DNA of 64,000 bases from Burkholderiales bacterium 8X (GTDB lineage Bacteria; Pseudomonadota; Gammaproteobacteria; Burkholderiales; Burkholderiaceae_C), in the NCBI GenBank assembly GCA_902506565.1, contig LR732703.1, positions 808,030 to 872,029 on the forward strand, read 5' to 3'. The notes under the pieces were generated by a model. That model saw only the letters and a program-made list of their open reading frames with translations, ran no database searches and was not told the DNA's origin. The translations under genes and the position numbers were made by a program. Positions 16,296-25,481 of this stretch are shown here, in pieces. The stretch's first letter is position 1. The number at the start of each line of letters is the position of its first letter.

Positions 16296-16967
16296 TCAGT
16301 GTCTCGACACGCCGAAGCGGCGCCGCATGCCGTCGGCGAACGCCTTGAGCAAGGCCGACACGATGAAGATGAAGACGATGTAGATCGCGGCGGTCGCGGT
16401 CAGGATCTCGATCGGTTCGTACCAGCGGTTGACCAGCTTCTGCGACTGGAACATCAGGTCCGGTACGGCAATGACCGAGACCAGCGCCGATGACTTCACG
16501 ATGACGGTGAACTGGTTGCCGATCGACGGCGCGGCGTCGAGCAGCATCTGCGGCAGCACGATGCGCCAGAAGGCCCGAAAGCGCGACATCCCGAGCGATG
16601 ACGCGGCTTCGAGCTGGCCCTTCGGCACCGCCTCCAGCGCGCCCCTGAAGGTCTCCGCCAGGTAACCGCTCGATTGCAGCGCGAGCGCGACGCAAGCCGC
16701 CGAGAAGAAGGTGTTGGGCCAGCCGAACACCTCCGGCCACACATAGTTGACCCAGAGCAGCTGCACAAGAGCGGGCGTCGCGCGGAAGAACTCGATCAGC
16801 ACCACCGCCAGCGGCCGGAGCGGCCGGACGTAAAGTCGAACCAGCGCCAGCAGCAGCCCGCCGAGGAGCGCGAACACGAAGGACACGGCGCAGACCGCGA
16901 GCGTGACCTCGAAGCCGGCGATGAAAGCATCGCGCTGGTCCCAGACGAGTCGTTGCCAGTTGCCCAT
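16296..16967 (-). CDS. Polar amino acid ABC transporter permease (HisM/GlnP family), second subunit
   Basis: 223 residues with about five membrane helices. The start ATG at 16967 gives MGNWQRLVWDQRDAFIAG; longer readings only extend into the neighbouring permease. The family coupling region reads EAASSLGMSRFRAFWRIVLP and the early motif EFFRATPALVQLLW is typical. It is the last gene of the seven-gene operon and pairs with the permease at 16982-17683. Confidence 0.9.
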   Translation of the reverse strand: MGNWQRLVWDQRDAFIAGFEVTLAVCAVSFVFALLGGLLLALVRLYVRPLRPLAVVLIEFFRATPALVQLLWVNYVWPEVFGWPNTFFSAACVALALQSSGYLAETFRGALEAVPKGQLEAASSLGMSRFRAFWRIVLPQMLLDAAPSIGNQFTVIVKSSALVSVIAVPDLMFQSQKLVNRWYEPIEILTATAAIYIVFIFIVSALLKAFADGMRRRFGVSRH

Positions 16968-16981
16968 GTTGGTCGATCCCG

Positions 16982-17683
16982 TCAGGCGAAGACCTTGGCC
17001 CGCCACCGGCTCGAGAACAGCTGCAGCAAGCTGGCCGCGCCGAACACGATCACGAAGTAGGCGAGCGCCGCACCGGTGTAGAGCGGCAAGGGCCGCATCT
17101 CCTGCGCGGTCACCATCGACACCTGGTACATCAGGTCGGGCACCGCGATCAGCGACACGATGCTGGTGGCCTTGAACATCGAGATGAACTGGTTGGTCGA
17201 TTCGGGCAGCATGCGCCGCACCACCTGCGGCAGGATCAGCCGCCACATGATCCGGCGCTCGCTCATGCCGAAGGCGAGCCCCGCCTCCACATGGCCGCGC
17301 GGCACCGCCTCGATGCCGGCCCGGAAGGTCTCGGCGAAGTAGCCGCTGTAGACGTAGCCGAGCGCGATGACCGACGACACGAAGGGGTTGAACTCCATGC
17401 GCCGTCCGATCACCGCGCCGATCAGGAGCGGCAACACGAAATGCACCCAGACGATCATGATGTAGTCGGGCGAGTTGCGCGAGATCTCGGTGTGCAGGGT
17501 GCCGGCCCATCGCAGGGCGCGCAGCCGGCTGACCCGCAGCAGCGCGACGCCCAGCCCGGCGGCGAGAGCGATCACCGCCGCACAGGCGAAGACGCCGAGG
17601 CTGGTGGCGAGCCCCTTCAGCAGGATCTGCCGGTACTCCCAGAAGAGCGTCAGGTCGAGGACTTCGCGCAACGAGTCGGACAC
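16982..17683 (-). CDS. Polar amino acid ABC transporter permease (HisQ/GlnP family), first subunit
   Basis: 233 residues. Hydrophobic helices surround the motif EISRNSPDYIMIVWVHF and the coupling loop EAGLAFGMSERRIMWRLILP, both characteristic of the polar amino acid importer family. It follows the ATPase gene by 13 bases and precedes the second permease by 14. The two different permeases suggest a heterodimeric channel. Confidence 0.9.
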   Translation of the reverse strand: MSDSLREVLDLTLFWEYRQILLKGLATSLGVFACAAVIALAAGLGVALLRVSRLRALRWAGTLHTEISRNSPDYIMIVWVHFVLPLLIGAVIGRRMEFNPFVSSVIALGYVYSGYFAETFRAGIEAVPRGHVEAGLAFGMSERRIMWRLILPQVVRRMLPESTNQFISMFKATSIVSLIAVPDLMYQVSMVTAQEMRPLPLYTGAALAYFVIVFGAASLLQLFSSRWRAKVFA

Positions 17684-17696
17684 GCCCAGACCCTTC

Positions 17697-18518
17697 TCAA
17701 GCCTTGGCGCGCGTCAAGAACTGCCGCAGCCGCTCGGACCGCGGCGCCGAGAACAGATCTGCCGGCGGGCCCTGCTCGTCGACCAGTCCGTTGTGCAAAA
17801 ACATGACATGGTCGGACACTTCGCGCGCGAACGCCATCTCGTGGGTCACCACGATCATGGTCGTGCCCTCGCGGGCCAGGTCGCGCATGACGGCCAGCAC
17901 CTCCTCGGTCAGCTCCGGATCGAGTGAACTGGTCGCTTCGTCGAACAGCATCACCTTCGGCCGCATCGCGAGCGCCCGCGCGATCGCGACGCGCTGCTGC
18001 TGGCCACCCGAAAGCCGTGCCGGATACGCGTCGGCCTTGTCGCCGAGGTGCACCCGGTCCAGGCATTCCTGTGCGACGGCGCGGGCTTCGGCCCGCGACA
18101 GTCCGCGCACGCTGCGCGGCGCTTCCATGATGTTCTGCAGCACCGTCAGATGCGGCCACAGGTTGAACTGCTGGAACACCATGCCGAGGTCGCGGCGGAT
18201 CCGGTTGACGTCGGCCATCGAGCGCGGCTTGCCGTTGCGCAGGCAGACCGACTCGCCCTCGATCAGGATGTCGCCCGCGCTCGGCGTCTCCAGGCGGTTG
18301 ATGCAGCGCAGCAGCGTGCTCTTGCCCGAGCCGCTCGCGCCGATCATGCTCAGCACCGTGCCGCGATGCACGTCGAAGCTGATGCCCTTCAGCACTTCCT
18401 GGTCGCCGAAGCGCTTGTGCAGTCCGACCACCCGGATGCAGGGCGCTGCCGCCGACTGCTCCGCTGAGGATGCGCCGCTTGCGACCCGCTGGGCGCTGGC
18501 GTCTGCAGCGGCGTTCAA
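17697..18518 (-). CDS. Polar amino acid ABC transporter ATP-binding protein (GlnQ-like)
   Basis: 273 residues. Walker A GASGSGKST, signature LSGGQQQR, Walker B VMLFDEATSSLD and switch VVTHEMAFA are intact, and LRNGKPRS marks the insert of the HisP/GlnQ family. The chosen start is a TTG at 18518 (MNAAADASAQ) that overlaps the stop of the binding-protein gene as TTGA; an ATG further upstream would reach 97 bases into that gene. The first 25 residues before IRVVGLHKRF are an Ala/Ser-rich extension. Confidence 0.9.
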   Translation of the reverse strand: MNAAADASAQRVASGASSAEQSAAAPCIRVVGLHKRFGDQEVLKGISFDVHRGTVLSMIGASGSGKSTLLRCINRLETPSAGDILIEGESVCLRNGKPRSMADVNRIRRDLGMVFQQFNLWPHLTVLQNIMEAPRSVRGLSRAEARAVAQECLDRVHLGDKADAYPARLSGGQQQRVAIARALAMRPKVMLFDEATSSLDPELTEEVLAVMRDLAREGTTMIVVTHEMAFAREVSDHVMFLHNGLVDEQGPPADLFSAPRSERLRQFLTRAKA

Positions 18519-19381
18519 GCGTTGCCGAGCCTCTCGATGTGCAGCTTCATGAGCCGGTCGGTCTCGCCGTTCACCCGCATGTAGCCAGCCCAGAAGTCGA
18601 GGAAGTTCTTCCATTCATAGTCGCCGTAGCGTACCGCCCAGCTGCTCGGCCGGCGGTCGATCGGGTTCTCGACGTCGAAGCCCGAAGCCCAGTTGGTGCG
18701 CTTGACCATCAGCTGCACCGCGACCTGGCTGCTCATCCAGACATCCGCCTTCTTGGCACGCACCGGCTCGGCGCCGAGCTCGGCCTGCCCGGTGGTGGTG
18801 ATCAGCTTGGCCTTCGGAAACAGCACCGGAATGCGCGGCTCCTCGCTGCCGCCCGACACCACTGAGAAGGTGACGCCGGGATCGTTGAAGTCGGCCAGCT
18901 TCTTGAAGCGGCCGGCATTGTCCTTGTGCACCATCAACAGGCTGCCGATCTCGTAGAGCGGGCCGATGTAGTCGACCGCCATCGCCCGCGCCATGGTGTA
19001 GGTGAGGGCCGAGCCGAACACGTCGTAGTCGTCGCGGCGCAGGGCCACCGTGGCGTTCTGGAAAGTGACTTCCTTGAACTCGACCTTCACGCCCATCTGC
19101 TTGGCGAGGTCGTTGGCCGCATCGAAGTAGATGCCGCCCAGCTCGCCGGTCTTGGCGTTCTTGTAGAAGAACGGACCGGTCTGCGCATAGCCGACCCGGA
19201 GCGTGCCGGACTTGATCACCTTGCCGAGCGTGGATTCCGGCCGGATGCCGCTTTCGAGAGCCTGGGCCATGGCACGGTCGGGTGCCAGTGCGGCGCCGAG
19301 GCCGGTCGCCGCGACGCCGAGGAGCGCGGTGCCCCTCAGAAAGTCGCGCTTGTTGCTGCCGATGCCTGGATCAGGATTCAT
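18515..19381 (-). CDS. Polar amino acid ABC transporter substrate-binding protein
   Basis: 288 residues, from ATG 19381. A signal sequence with KRDFLRGTALLGVAATG (Tat-like, single Arg) ends near RAMAQA. The mature part shows SBP family 3 features: GTLRVGYAQTGPFFYKN, GGIYFDAANDLAKQMGVK, then AMAVDYIGPLYE. Being cotranscribed with HyuA/HyuB-type genes and a D-amino-acid-type PLP protein suggests that its ligand is an amino acid derivative or cyclic amide, but this is inference. The start lies inside the end of the PLP gene. Confidence 0.9.
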   Translation of the reverse strand: MNPDPGIGSNKRDFLRGTALLGVAATGLGAALAPDRAMAQALESGIRPESTLGKVIKSGTLRVGYAQTGPFFYKNAKTGELGGIYFDAANDLAKQMGVKVEFKEVTFQNATVALRRDDYDVFGSALTYTMARAMAVDYIGPLYEIGSLLMVHKDNAGRFKKLADFNDPGVTFSVVSGGSEEPRIPVLFPKAKLITTTGQAELGAEPVRAKKADVWMSSQVAVQLMVKRTNWASGFDVENPIDRRPSSWAVRYGDYEWKNFLDFWAGYMRVNGETDRLMKLHIERLGNA

Positions 19382-20483
19382 GGTTGCTTGCTCCGGTGGT
19401 GGCCATTGAAGAGGGCGTGCCGGCCAGCTCGAACTGGGTCTCGAGCCGGTCGCCGCGGAAGCCGACGATAAGGCGATGCAGGAACGTGGTGGCGTCCGCA
19501 TAGCCCACTTGAAGGTCGATGCGCTCGCCGACGGCCGGCGAGTCGGCATCGGCCGGCAAGGTGATCGCCAGGTGCTCTGCCGAATGCGCGAGCGTGCAGC
19601 CCGCGGGCAGCCCGACCGGCCGCGGCGCGGTCGGATAGACCGCCAGCGATTTCCATCCGGCATCGCAGACGATGCGCCGCGCGGTCGGCCGCGCGAGCAC
19701 GGTCGACCGCAGGGTCAAGGCCGGCTCCAGCGGCACGTGGAACTCCTCGCGATAGCGAATGTCGCCGAACACCCCGCCGCCCGCCTGCAGTTCGGTGACG
19801 CCATCGAGCTCGCTCGTGATGTCGAAGGTGCCGGTGCCGCCGCAGCTCACGATCGGCGTCGGCATGCCGGCGGCACGGCATGCCGCGGCGGTGTCGGTCA
19901 GTTGGCGCACGGCATGCTCGATGGTGAGCCGCTTCTCGGCCGGGTCGGCGATGCGGGTGGCATGGCCCTCCCAGGCCATGAAGCCGGCGAAGTGCAGGTG
20001 CGGATGCGCTTGCACGAGCCGTGCCAATTCGATACCCGCCGAGCCGGGCGATACGCCCGCGCGGCCGAGCCCGATGTCGACTTCGATCACGACCGGAATG
20101 CGGGTTTCGGCCCTGCGTGCGGCGGCATCGGCCAACGCCAGCTGGGCACGGCCATCGACCGCGATCGCGACCGAGCCGCGTCGGTTCAAGAGAGCCACCG
20201 ATTCGAGGTCCGCCGGTTGTGCGACCTGCGACGCGATCAACACGTCCTCGATGCCGCCGTCGATCATCACCCGCGCCTCGCGCGCGGTGGCGCAGGTCAC
20301 GCCCTGCGCACCGGCGGCGATCAGTCGCCGGACGATCTCCGTCGAGCGGATCGACTTGGCATGCGGGCGCCAGCGCTTCTGCCCATGCCGGACCACCGCA
20401 TCGGCGATGCGCCGCACGTTGTGCTCGAAGCGGTCGAGGTCGAGCGCGAGGAAGGGCGTCGGCGGCAACCCGGTGCCAAACAT
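19371..20483 (-). CDS. D-threonine aldolase/DSD1-like PLP protein (alanine racemase fold)
   Basis: 370 residues. Fold type III PLP enzyme of the D-threonine aldolase/D-serine dehydratase group: PTPFLALDLDRFEHNV at the start, PLP lysine Lys43 (RWRPHAKSIRSTEI), HFAGFMAWEGH and SCGGTGTFDI. The C-terminal domain normally ends with a metal-binding His-x-Cys/Asp segment; here that segment reads GYADATTFLH (Tyr328, Asp330), so the His is missing. It may therefore be metal-independent or catalyse another reaction on a D-amino acid. It starts 4 bases after hyuB. Confidence 0.83.
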   Translation of the reverse strand: MFGTGLPPTPFLALDLDRFEHNVRRIADAVVRHGQKRWRPHAKSIRSTEIVRRLIAAGAQGVTCATAREARVMIDGGIEDVLIASQVAQPADLESVALLNRRGSVAIAVDGRAQLALADAAARRAETRIPVVIEVDIGLGRAGVSPGSAGIELARLVQAHPHLHFAGFMAWEGHATRIADPAEKRLTIEHAVRQLTDTAAACRAAGMPTPIVSCGGTGTFDITSELDGVTELQAGGGVFGDIRYREEFHVPLEPALTLRSTVLARPTARRIVCDAGWKSLAVYPTAPRPVGLPAGCTLAHSAEHLAITLPADADSPAVGERIDLQVGYADATTFLHRLIVGFRGDRLETQFELAGTPSSMATTGASNHES

Positions 20484-20486
20484 CGA

Positions 20487-22313
20487 TCAGCCCTCGCCTC
20501 GCATGGCGCGCGCGGCGCGCAGGTCTTGCCGGCGAGCGGCCGTGGCCGCATCGTCGAGCCGGCCGGCACGGCCTGCGGCTTGGCCGGGCTCGATCACGAC
20601 GCCGTAGTCGCGCCAGGCCGCATCGGCGGAGACCTTGCCGTCGATCACGTCGTCGAGCACGGCGGCCGGATCGCGTTCGAGCGGGTCGCCCCATCCCCCG
20701 CCGCCGGCGAGAACGGCTTCATAGAGTTCGCCCTTGAGCAGGGTGCGCATGAACTTGCCCGGCAGCTGCGTGCGACCGGTCGACCCGACCGCGGCGCCGG
20801 TCAGGAAGTTCGCCGCGAATGCGCCGTCGTGCCCGCCGTGCAGGCCGTAGGGCTGGAACTTCTGGCGATCGCTTCGCACCTGCAGCACCGCCTCGGGCAC
20901 GCCCGTGAGCCGATAGCTGCGCATCATGCCGACGCCGCCCCGGTGCTTGCCCGGACCGCCCGAATCCATCCGGAAGCCGTAGGCCTCGATGCGCAGCGGC
21001 TGCTCGGTCTCGACCACCTCGACCGGCGAGTTGGAGTAGTTGACCGCGAGCGACGAGAGGCCGTCGTTGGTGTCCTTGTTCGGTCGACCGCCCCAGGTGC
21101 CGAACAGGAACTCGAGCAGCACGAAGGGCTGCTGCTCGCGGTCGTAGCCGGCGATGGTCACGCCGAAGTCGCCTTGCGCGCCGCAGGCGAACACCTTGGC
21201 CGGCAGCATGCGGGCGAGCGCACCCCAGATCGCCTCGGTCGCGCGCATTGCAGTAAGGCCGCGGGCCGCGACCGGCGCCGGCGTGGTCGGATAAACGATG
21301 GTGCCGGGCTCGGCAATCACCTTGATCGCGCGCATGAAGCCGCTGTTGGTCGGAAGGCCGGCGTCCATGATGCAGCGCACGCACGCGTAGGTACACGACT
21401 GCGTCATCGAGATCGGCAGGTTGATCGAGCCGCGCACCTGCGCCGAGCTGCCGCTGAAATCGACCGTCAGGCCACCGCCCTTCTTCACCACCTTGCAGCG
21501 GATGCGGATCGCGTCCTCGGTGAAGCCGTCGTCGTCCAGGAAATCCTCGAACGCCCATTCGCCATCGGCCAGCGTGGCGAGTTCGGCCCGGGTCATGCGC
21601 TCGGTGTAGTCGAGCAGGTGGTCCATTTCCGCCTGCAGCACGGCCACGCCGTAGCGTCGCGCCAGCGCCTGCATCGCGCGCTCGCCGCGGGTGCAGGCCG
21701 AGACCGTCGCCATCACGTCGCCATGCACCTTGTCCGGCAGCCGGACGTTGAGCTGCAGGATCGCCATCAGGTCGACGTCGAGCTGGCCCTTGTCGAAGAG
21801 CCGCACCGGCGGCAGGCGCAGGCCCTCCTGGAAGATCTCGGTGTTGTCGCAGGCATTGCCACCGGCGACCCGGCCGCCGATGTCGGTCTGGTGGCCGATG
21901 GCCGCGGAGAAGCCGAGCAACACGCCCTCGTGGAAGATCGGCTTGAACACGTAGATGTCCGGCAGGTGCGTGCCGCCGCCGGTGTACGGGTCGTTGGTAA
22001 TGTAGACATCGCCTTCGTGCATGTCGCCTTCGAATCGGGCGAGCACGGTCTCGATGGTCGGCGGGAACGAACCCATGTGCATCGGCAGGCACAGGCCCTG
22101 CGAGATCAGGTTGCCGCGCGCGTCGATCAGGCCGGTCGAGAAGTCCATCGCCTCCTTGATCACGTACGAGCGCGCCGTGCGCACCACGGTCGCGGCCATT
22201 TCATCGGAGATGGCGGCGAAGGCGTTCTTGAGGAGTTCCAGGCGAATCGGGTCGCGCAGGCTGGGCGCTGCGGCGACGGCGGACGAGGTGGCTGAGGTGG
22301 CGGAGGAACTCAT
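20487..22313 (-). CDS. hyuB: Hydantoinase B/oxoprolinase family subunit
   Basis: 608 residues. Start ATG at 22313 gives MSSSATSATSSAV; an upstream ATG would run into hyuA. Family signatures are LKNAFAAISDEMAATVVRTA, FSTGLIDARGNL, MHEGDVYITNDPYTGGGTH and DSGGPGKHRGGVGMMRSYRL. With HyuA it forms an ATP-dependent amidohydrolase that opens cyclic amides such as N-methylhydantoin or 5-oxoproline. The gap to hyuA is four bases. Substrate is not deducible; acetophenone and similar carboxylases also use distant relatives. Confidence 0.88.
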   Translation of the reverse strand: MSSSATSATSSAVAAAPSLRDPIRLELLKNAFAAISDEMAATVVRTARSYVIKEAMDFSTGLIDARGNLISQGLCLPMHMGSFPPTIETVLARFEGDMHEGDVYITNDPYTGGGTHLPDIYVFKPIFHEGVLLGFSAAIGHQTDIGGRVAGGNACDNTEIFQEGLRLPPVRLFDKGQLDVDLMAILQLNVRLPDKVHGDVMATVSACTRGERAMQALARRYGVAVLQAEMDHLLDYTERMTRAELATLADGEWAFEDFLDDDGFTEDAIRIRCKVVKKGGGLTVDFSGSSAQVRGSINLPISMTQSCTYACVRCIMDAGLPTNSGFMRAIKVIAEPGTIVYPTTPAPVAARGLTAMRATEAIWGALARMLPAKVFACGAQGDFGVTIAGYDREQQPFVLLEFLFGTWGGRPNKDTNDGLSSLAVNYSNSPVEVVETEQPLRIEAYGFRMDSGGPGKHRGGVGMMRSYRLTGVPEAVLQVRSDRQKFQPYGLHGGHDGAFAANFLTGAAVGSTGRTQLPGKFMRTLLKGELYEAVLAGGGGWGDPLERDPAAVLDDVIDGKVSADAAWRDYGVVIEPGQAAGRAGRLDDAATAARRQDLRAARAMRGEG

Positions 22314-22317
22314 GGCA

Positions 22318-24411
22318 TTACAGGAGGGACGACAGGTCGATGCGCAGGCTGCCGGTCGAATCGAGCCGCACTTCGGCACCGGGCGGCACCACGATGGTGG
22401 TGTCGTATTCCTCGATGATCAGCGGCCCAATGGTGGGCGCGAGGCCCGGCCTCCTCACCACCGGCGCTTCCTGCCAGCCCCAGCGGTCACCGAAGTAGAC
22501 GCGGCGGCTACCGGCGCGGCCTTCGCGCTCGGGCGGCAGGGCGGGCATCACGCTGCCGGCATCGACCTGGGCCGTGCTGCCCTTGCGCGAGCGCACCCGC
22601 AGCCGCAGGTTGACCAGCTGCACCGTCTCGCCCGGGCTGAAGTAGCCGTAGGTGCGTTCATGCTCGCGGTGGAAGGCCTCGACCGCAGCCGCGATCGACG
22701 CGGCCGACAGCGGCATCGCGAGGTCGGTCGCGATCTCGGAGCTCTGGCCGCGATAGCGAAGATCGAGCTGGTGCGCTTTTTCGCTGTCGTCCGGATCGAC
22801 GCCCTCGGCCCGCATCAGCTCGTCCGCCTCGCGGCCGAGGTCGGCTGAAAGGCTTTCCATGCGTGCCGGGTCGACCCGGTCTGCATCCATGGCGCAGGTG
22901 CGCACCAGCCGATGCTCGATGCGGGTGAAGAGCAGGCCGAAGGCGCTGAACACGCCCGATGCCGGCGGCACCACGATATGGCCGATGCCGGCATCGAGCG
23001 CCAGCGAAGCCGCATGCACCGGGCCGCTGCCGCCGAACGCGATCATGGTGAAGTCCGCCGGCGAACGGCCGAGTTCGCTGGTGACGGCCTGCACCGCCCG
23101 CACCATGGTGGCATTGGCCACGGTATGGATACCCCAGGCGGCGGCATGCGCCTCGAGCCCGAGCGGCTCGCCGATCCGTTTCAGGATGGCCGCCTCGGCG
23201 GCGCCGCTGTCGATCGGCATGGCGCCGTCGAGCAGGTGGCCGCGGTTGAGGAAGCCGAGCGTGACGTTGGCATCGGTGACGGTCGGCACCTCGCCGCCCA
23301 AGCCGTAGCAGACCGGGCCTGGCACGGCGCTGGCGCTGCGCGGACCGACCCGCAAGGCGCCACCGGCGTCGATCCAGGCCAGGCTGCCGCCGCCCGCACC
23401 GATCTCGGCCAGGTCGATGGCCGGCGCCCGCACCACGTAGCCGCCGCCGCTCAGGAGCCGTTGGCCGGCGTTGAGCGCCGCGCCGACCTCCAGCTCCGCG
23501 GTCAGGCGAGGCTCGCCGTTCTCGATCAGGCAGGCCTTGGCGGTGGTGCCGCCCATGTCGAAGGCGATGATGTTGGGAAGGCCGAGCAGCTGGCCGAGCG
23601 AGGCGGCGCCCACCGCGCCGGCCGCCGGGCCGGACTCGATGCAGTACGCCGGGAGCCTTCGCGCGGTTCCGGATTTCATGACGCCGCCGGCCGACTGCAT
23701 GATCATCAGCGGCGCCGCGATGCCGGCCGCATCCAGGCCCACTTCGAGCCGCCCGAGATAGTCGCTCACCACCGGCTTGACGAAGGCATTCACCACGGTG
23801 GTGCTGGTGCGCTCGAACTCGCGGATCTCGGGCAAGACCTCGTGCGAAGCCGAAACCGTCAGCCCCGGCGCACGCCGGCGCGCGATCTCGACCACCCGCA
23901 CCTCGTGGCGCGGATCGATGTACGAATGCAGCAGGCAGACCGCGATCGACTCGACGCCGGCGGCGACCAGCGCATCGACGGCGGCCTCGACCTCGGCTTC
24001 GTCGAGCGGCGTGACCACCTCGCCCGTCGCGGACAGGCGCTCGGTCACCTCCAGCCGGAGGCTGCGCCGCACCAGCGGCACCGGCTTCGTCCAATCCATG
24101 TCGTAGAGCTGCGGCATGCGCAGCCGCCCGATCTCGAGCACGTCGCGAAAGCCCTTGGTCGTGATGAGACCGACCCGTGCCCCGGTGCGCGTCAGCAAGG
24201 CATTGGTCGCGACCGTGAAGGCATGCACCATGCGCTCGATCGCCTTCGGCTCCAGCACCTTCGCGCCCACCATCGTCTGGATGCCGGCGAGGATGCCGCG
24301 ACTGAAATCGTCCGGCGTCGACAGCACCTTGAGCGTGCGAATGCGGTGCTCGGCATCCGACACCACCAGGTCAGTGAACGTGCCGCCGACATCGAATCCG
24401 ATCTGTTGCAT
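22318..24411 (-). CDS. hyuA: Hydantoinase A/oxoprolinase family subunit
   Basis: 697 residues, the usual length. ATP-binding actin-like fold with IGFDVGGTFTDLVV at residue 4, VATNALLTRTGARVGLITT, YCIESGPAAGAVGAA and FDMGGTTAKACLI. First gene of the minus-strand operon that continues to 16296; a LysR gene diverges from it. HyuA supplies ATP binding and HyuB the hydrolase part of the two-subunit enzyme. Confidence 0.9.
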   Translation of the reverse strand: MQQIGFDVGGTFTDLVVSDAEHRIRTLKVLSTPDDFSRGILAGIQTMVGAKVLEPKAIERMVHAFTVATNALLTRTGARVGLITTKGFRDVLEIGRLRMPQLYDMDWTKPVPLVRRSLRLEVTERLSATGEVVTPLDEAEVEAAVDALVAAGVESIAVCLLHSYIDPRHEVRVVEIARRRAPGLTVSASHEVLPEIREFERTSTTVVNAFVKPVVSDYLGRLEVGLDAAGIAAPLMIMQSAGGVMKSGTARRLPAYCIESGPAAGAVGAASLGQLLGLPNIIAFDMGGTTAKACLIENGEPRLTAELEVGAALNAGQRLLSGGGYVVRAPAIDLAEIGAGGGSLAWIDAGGALRVGPRSASAVPGPVCYGLGGEVPTVTDANVTLGFLNRGHLLDGAMPIDSGAAEAAILKRIGEPLGLEAHAAAWGIHTVANATMVRAVQAVTSELGRSPADFTMIAFGGSGPVHAASLALDAGIGHIVVPPASGVFSAFGLLFTRIEHRLVRTCAMDADRVDPARMESLSADLGREADELMRAEGVDPDDSEKAHQLDLRYRGQSSEIATDLAMPLSAASIAAAVEAFHREHERTYGYFSPGETVQLVNLRLRVRSRKGSTAQVDAGSVMPALPPEREGRAGSRRVYFGDRWGWQEAPVVRRPGLAPTIGPLIIEEYDTTIVVPPGAEVRLDSTGSLRIDLSSLL

Positions 24412-24466
24412 GGAGTCCTTGCTGGTAGATCGGCCAATGTAGGCCGGGCACCGACTCGGCCGGTAA

Positions 24467-24501
24467 TCGGAAATCGCCGTGCGGGTGATAGGATTTTCCG
24501 A
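24467..24501. promoter_or_regulatory. Inverted repeat between hyuA and LysR genes, possible LysR site
   Basis: TCGGAAA (24467-24473) and TTTCCGA (24495-24501) form a perfect 7-base dyad that ends just before the LysR start. The 92-base divergent region is otherwise featureless. LysR proteins usually bind such dyads to control themselves and the divergent operon; here that is inference. Confidence 0.45.
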
Positions 24502-24503
24502 TC

Positions 24504-25430
24504 ATGCGTGCCTCGATCGCTCAACTCGAAGCCTTCTACTGGATCGCTCGCCTCGGCAGCTTCCATGCGGCTGCACGCCACATGCACCTGACCCAGCCGA
24601 CGGTCTCGGGCCGCATCGCCGAGCTGGAGGCGACGCTCGGCACCCGGCTCTTCGACCGCACGCACCAGCGGGCCGAACTCACGACCCACGGCCGCGCCAT
24701 CGTCGACTCGGTCGACCGGCTTCTGAAGCTCAGCGACGACATCGCGCTGCACAGCCAGAGCAGCCGCACGCTGCGCGGCCTGCTGCGGGTCGGCGCCGTG
24801 GAATCGGTGGCGCTGATGACGCTGCCAAAGCTGCTGCCGCGCTTCGTCGCCCGCTATCCGGACCTCAAGATCGAGCTCACGCTCGACGTCAGCTCGGCGC
24901 TCAATCGCAAGCTCAACGCCAAGGAGCTCGACCTGGCCGTGCTGACCGACCCCGAGGTCGGCGACGGCATCACGGTGCAGGCGGTGGGACTCATCGAGCT
25001 GGCCTGGTTCGCGGCGCCGCACACGTCGCTGCCCGATCGCCCGCTCACGCCCGCCGACCTCGCGGGCATGCCGATCCTCACGATGCCGAGCCCCTCGACC
25101 ATCTTCCGCGCGATCAGCGCCTGGTTCGATGCCGCCGGCATTGAGCCCGCGCATCTCAGCACCTGCAATTCGCTCGCGCTGATGGCGCGGCTGGTGGCGG
25201 CCGGGCAAGGGGTCGCGGTGCTGCCCACCGCGATGGTTCGCAACGAGTTGGACGCCGGGCAGCTGCGGCTTCTGCATTGCGCCATGGCGGTGCCATCGGG
25301 CACGCTGGTCGTGGCCTTCTGGGGGCCGGTGCATCGCTACCGCCCGCTGGTCGCGACCATCACCGAAGCGCTGCACGAGAGCACACTGGTGGCCCCGCTC
25401 GGCCGCATCGCTCCCATCGAGCGCGGCTGA
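24504..25430 (+). CDS. LysR family transcriptional regulator
   Basis: 308 residues. N-terminal winged helix-turn-helix: FYWIARLGSFHAAARHMHLT then QPTVSGRIAELEATLGTRLF. The C-terminal effector domain starts near LLRVGAVESVALMTLPKLLP. It is transcribed away from the hyuAB operon and towards an amidase gene, so it is the likely regulator of both. The position of its start is fixed by the dyad just upstream. Confidence 0.92.
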   Translation: MRASIAQLEAFYWIARLGSFHAAARHMHLTQPTVSGRIAELEATLGTRLFDRTHQRAELTTHGRAIVDSVDRLLKLSDDIALHSQSSRTLRGLLRVGAVESVALMTLPKLLPRFVARYPDLKIELTLDVSSALNRKLNAKELDLAVLTDPEVGDGITVQAVGLIELAWFAAPHTSLPDRPLTPADLAGMPILTMPSPSTIFRAISAWFDAAGIEPAHLSTCNSLALMARLVAAGQGVAVLPTAMVRNELDAGQLRLLHCAMAVPSGTLVVAFWGPVHRYRPLVATITEALHESTLVAPLGRIAPIERG

Positions 25431-25481
25431 TGCCGGGCTCGACTCTTGCTCGACCCCTCACCTTCTTGAAAGACCCTTCCG

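Noticed and set aside
19476..22295. A plus-strand reading frame of about 940 codons opposite hyuB and the PLP gene
   Set aside because: Shadow frame with biased, repetitive composition; both minus-strand genes are convincing.
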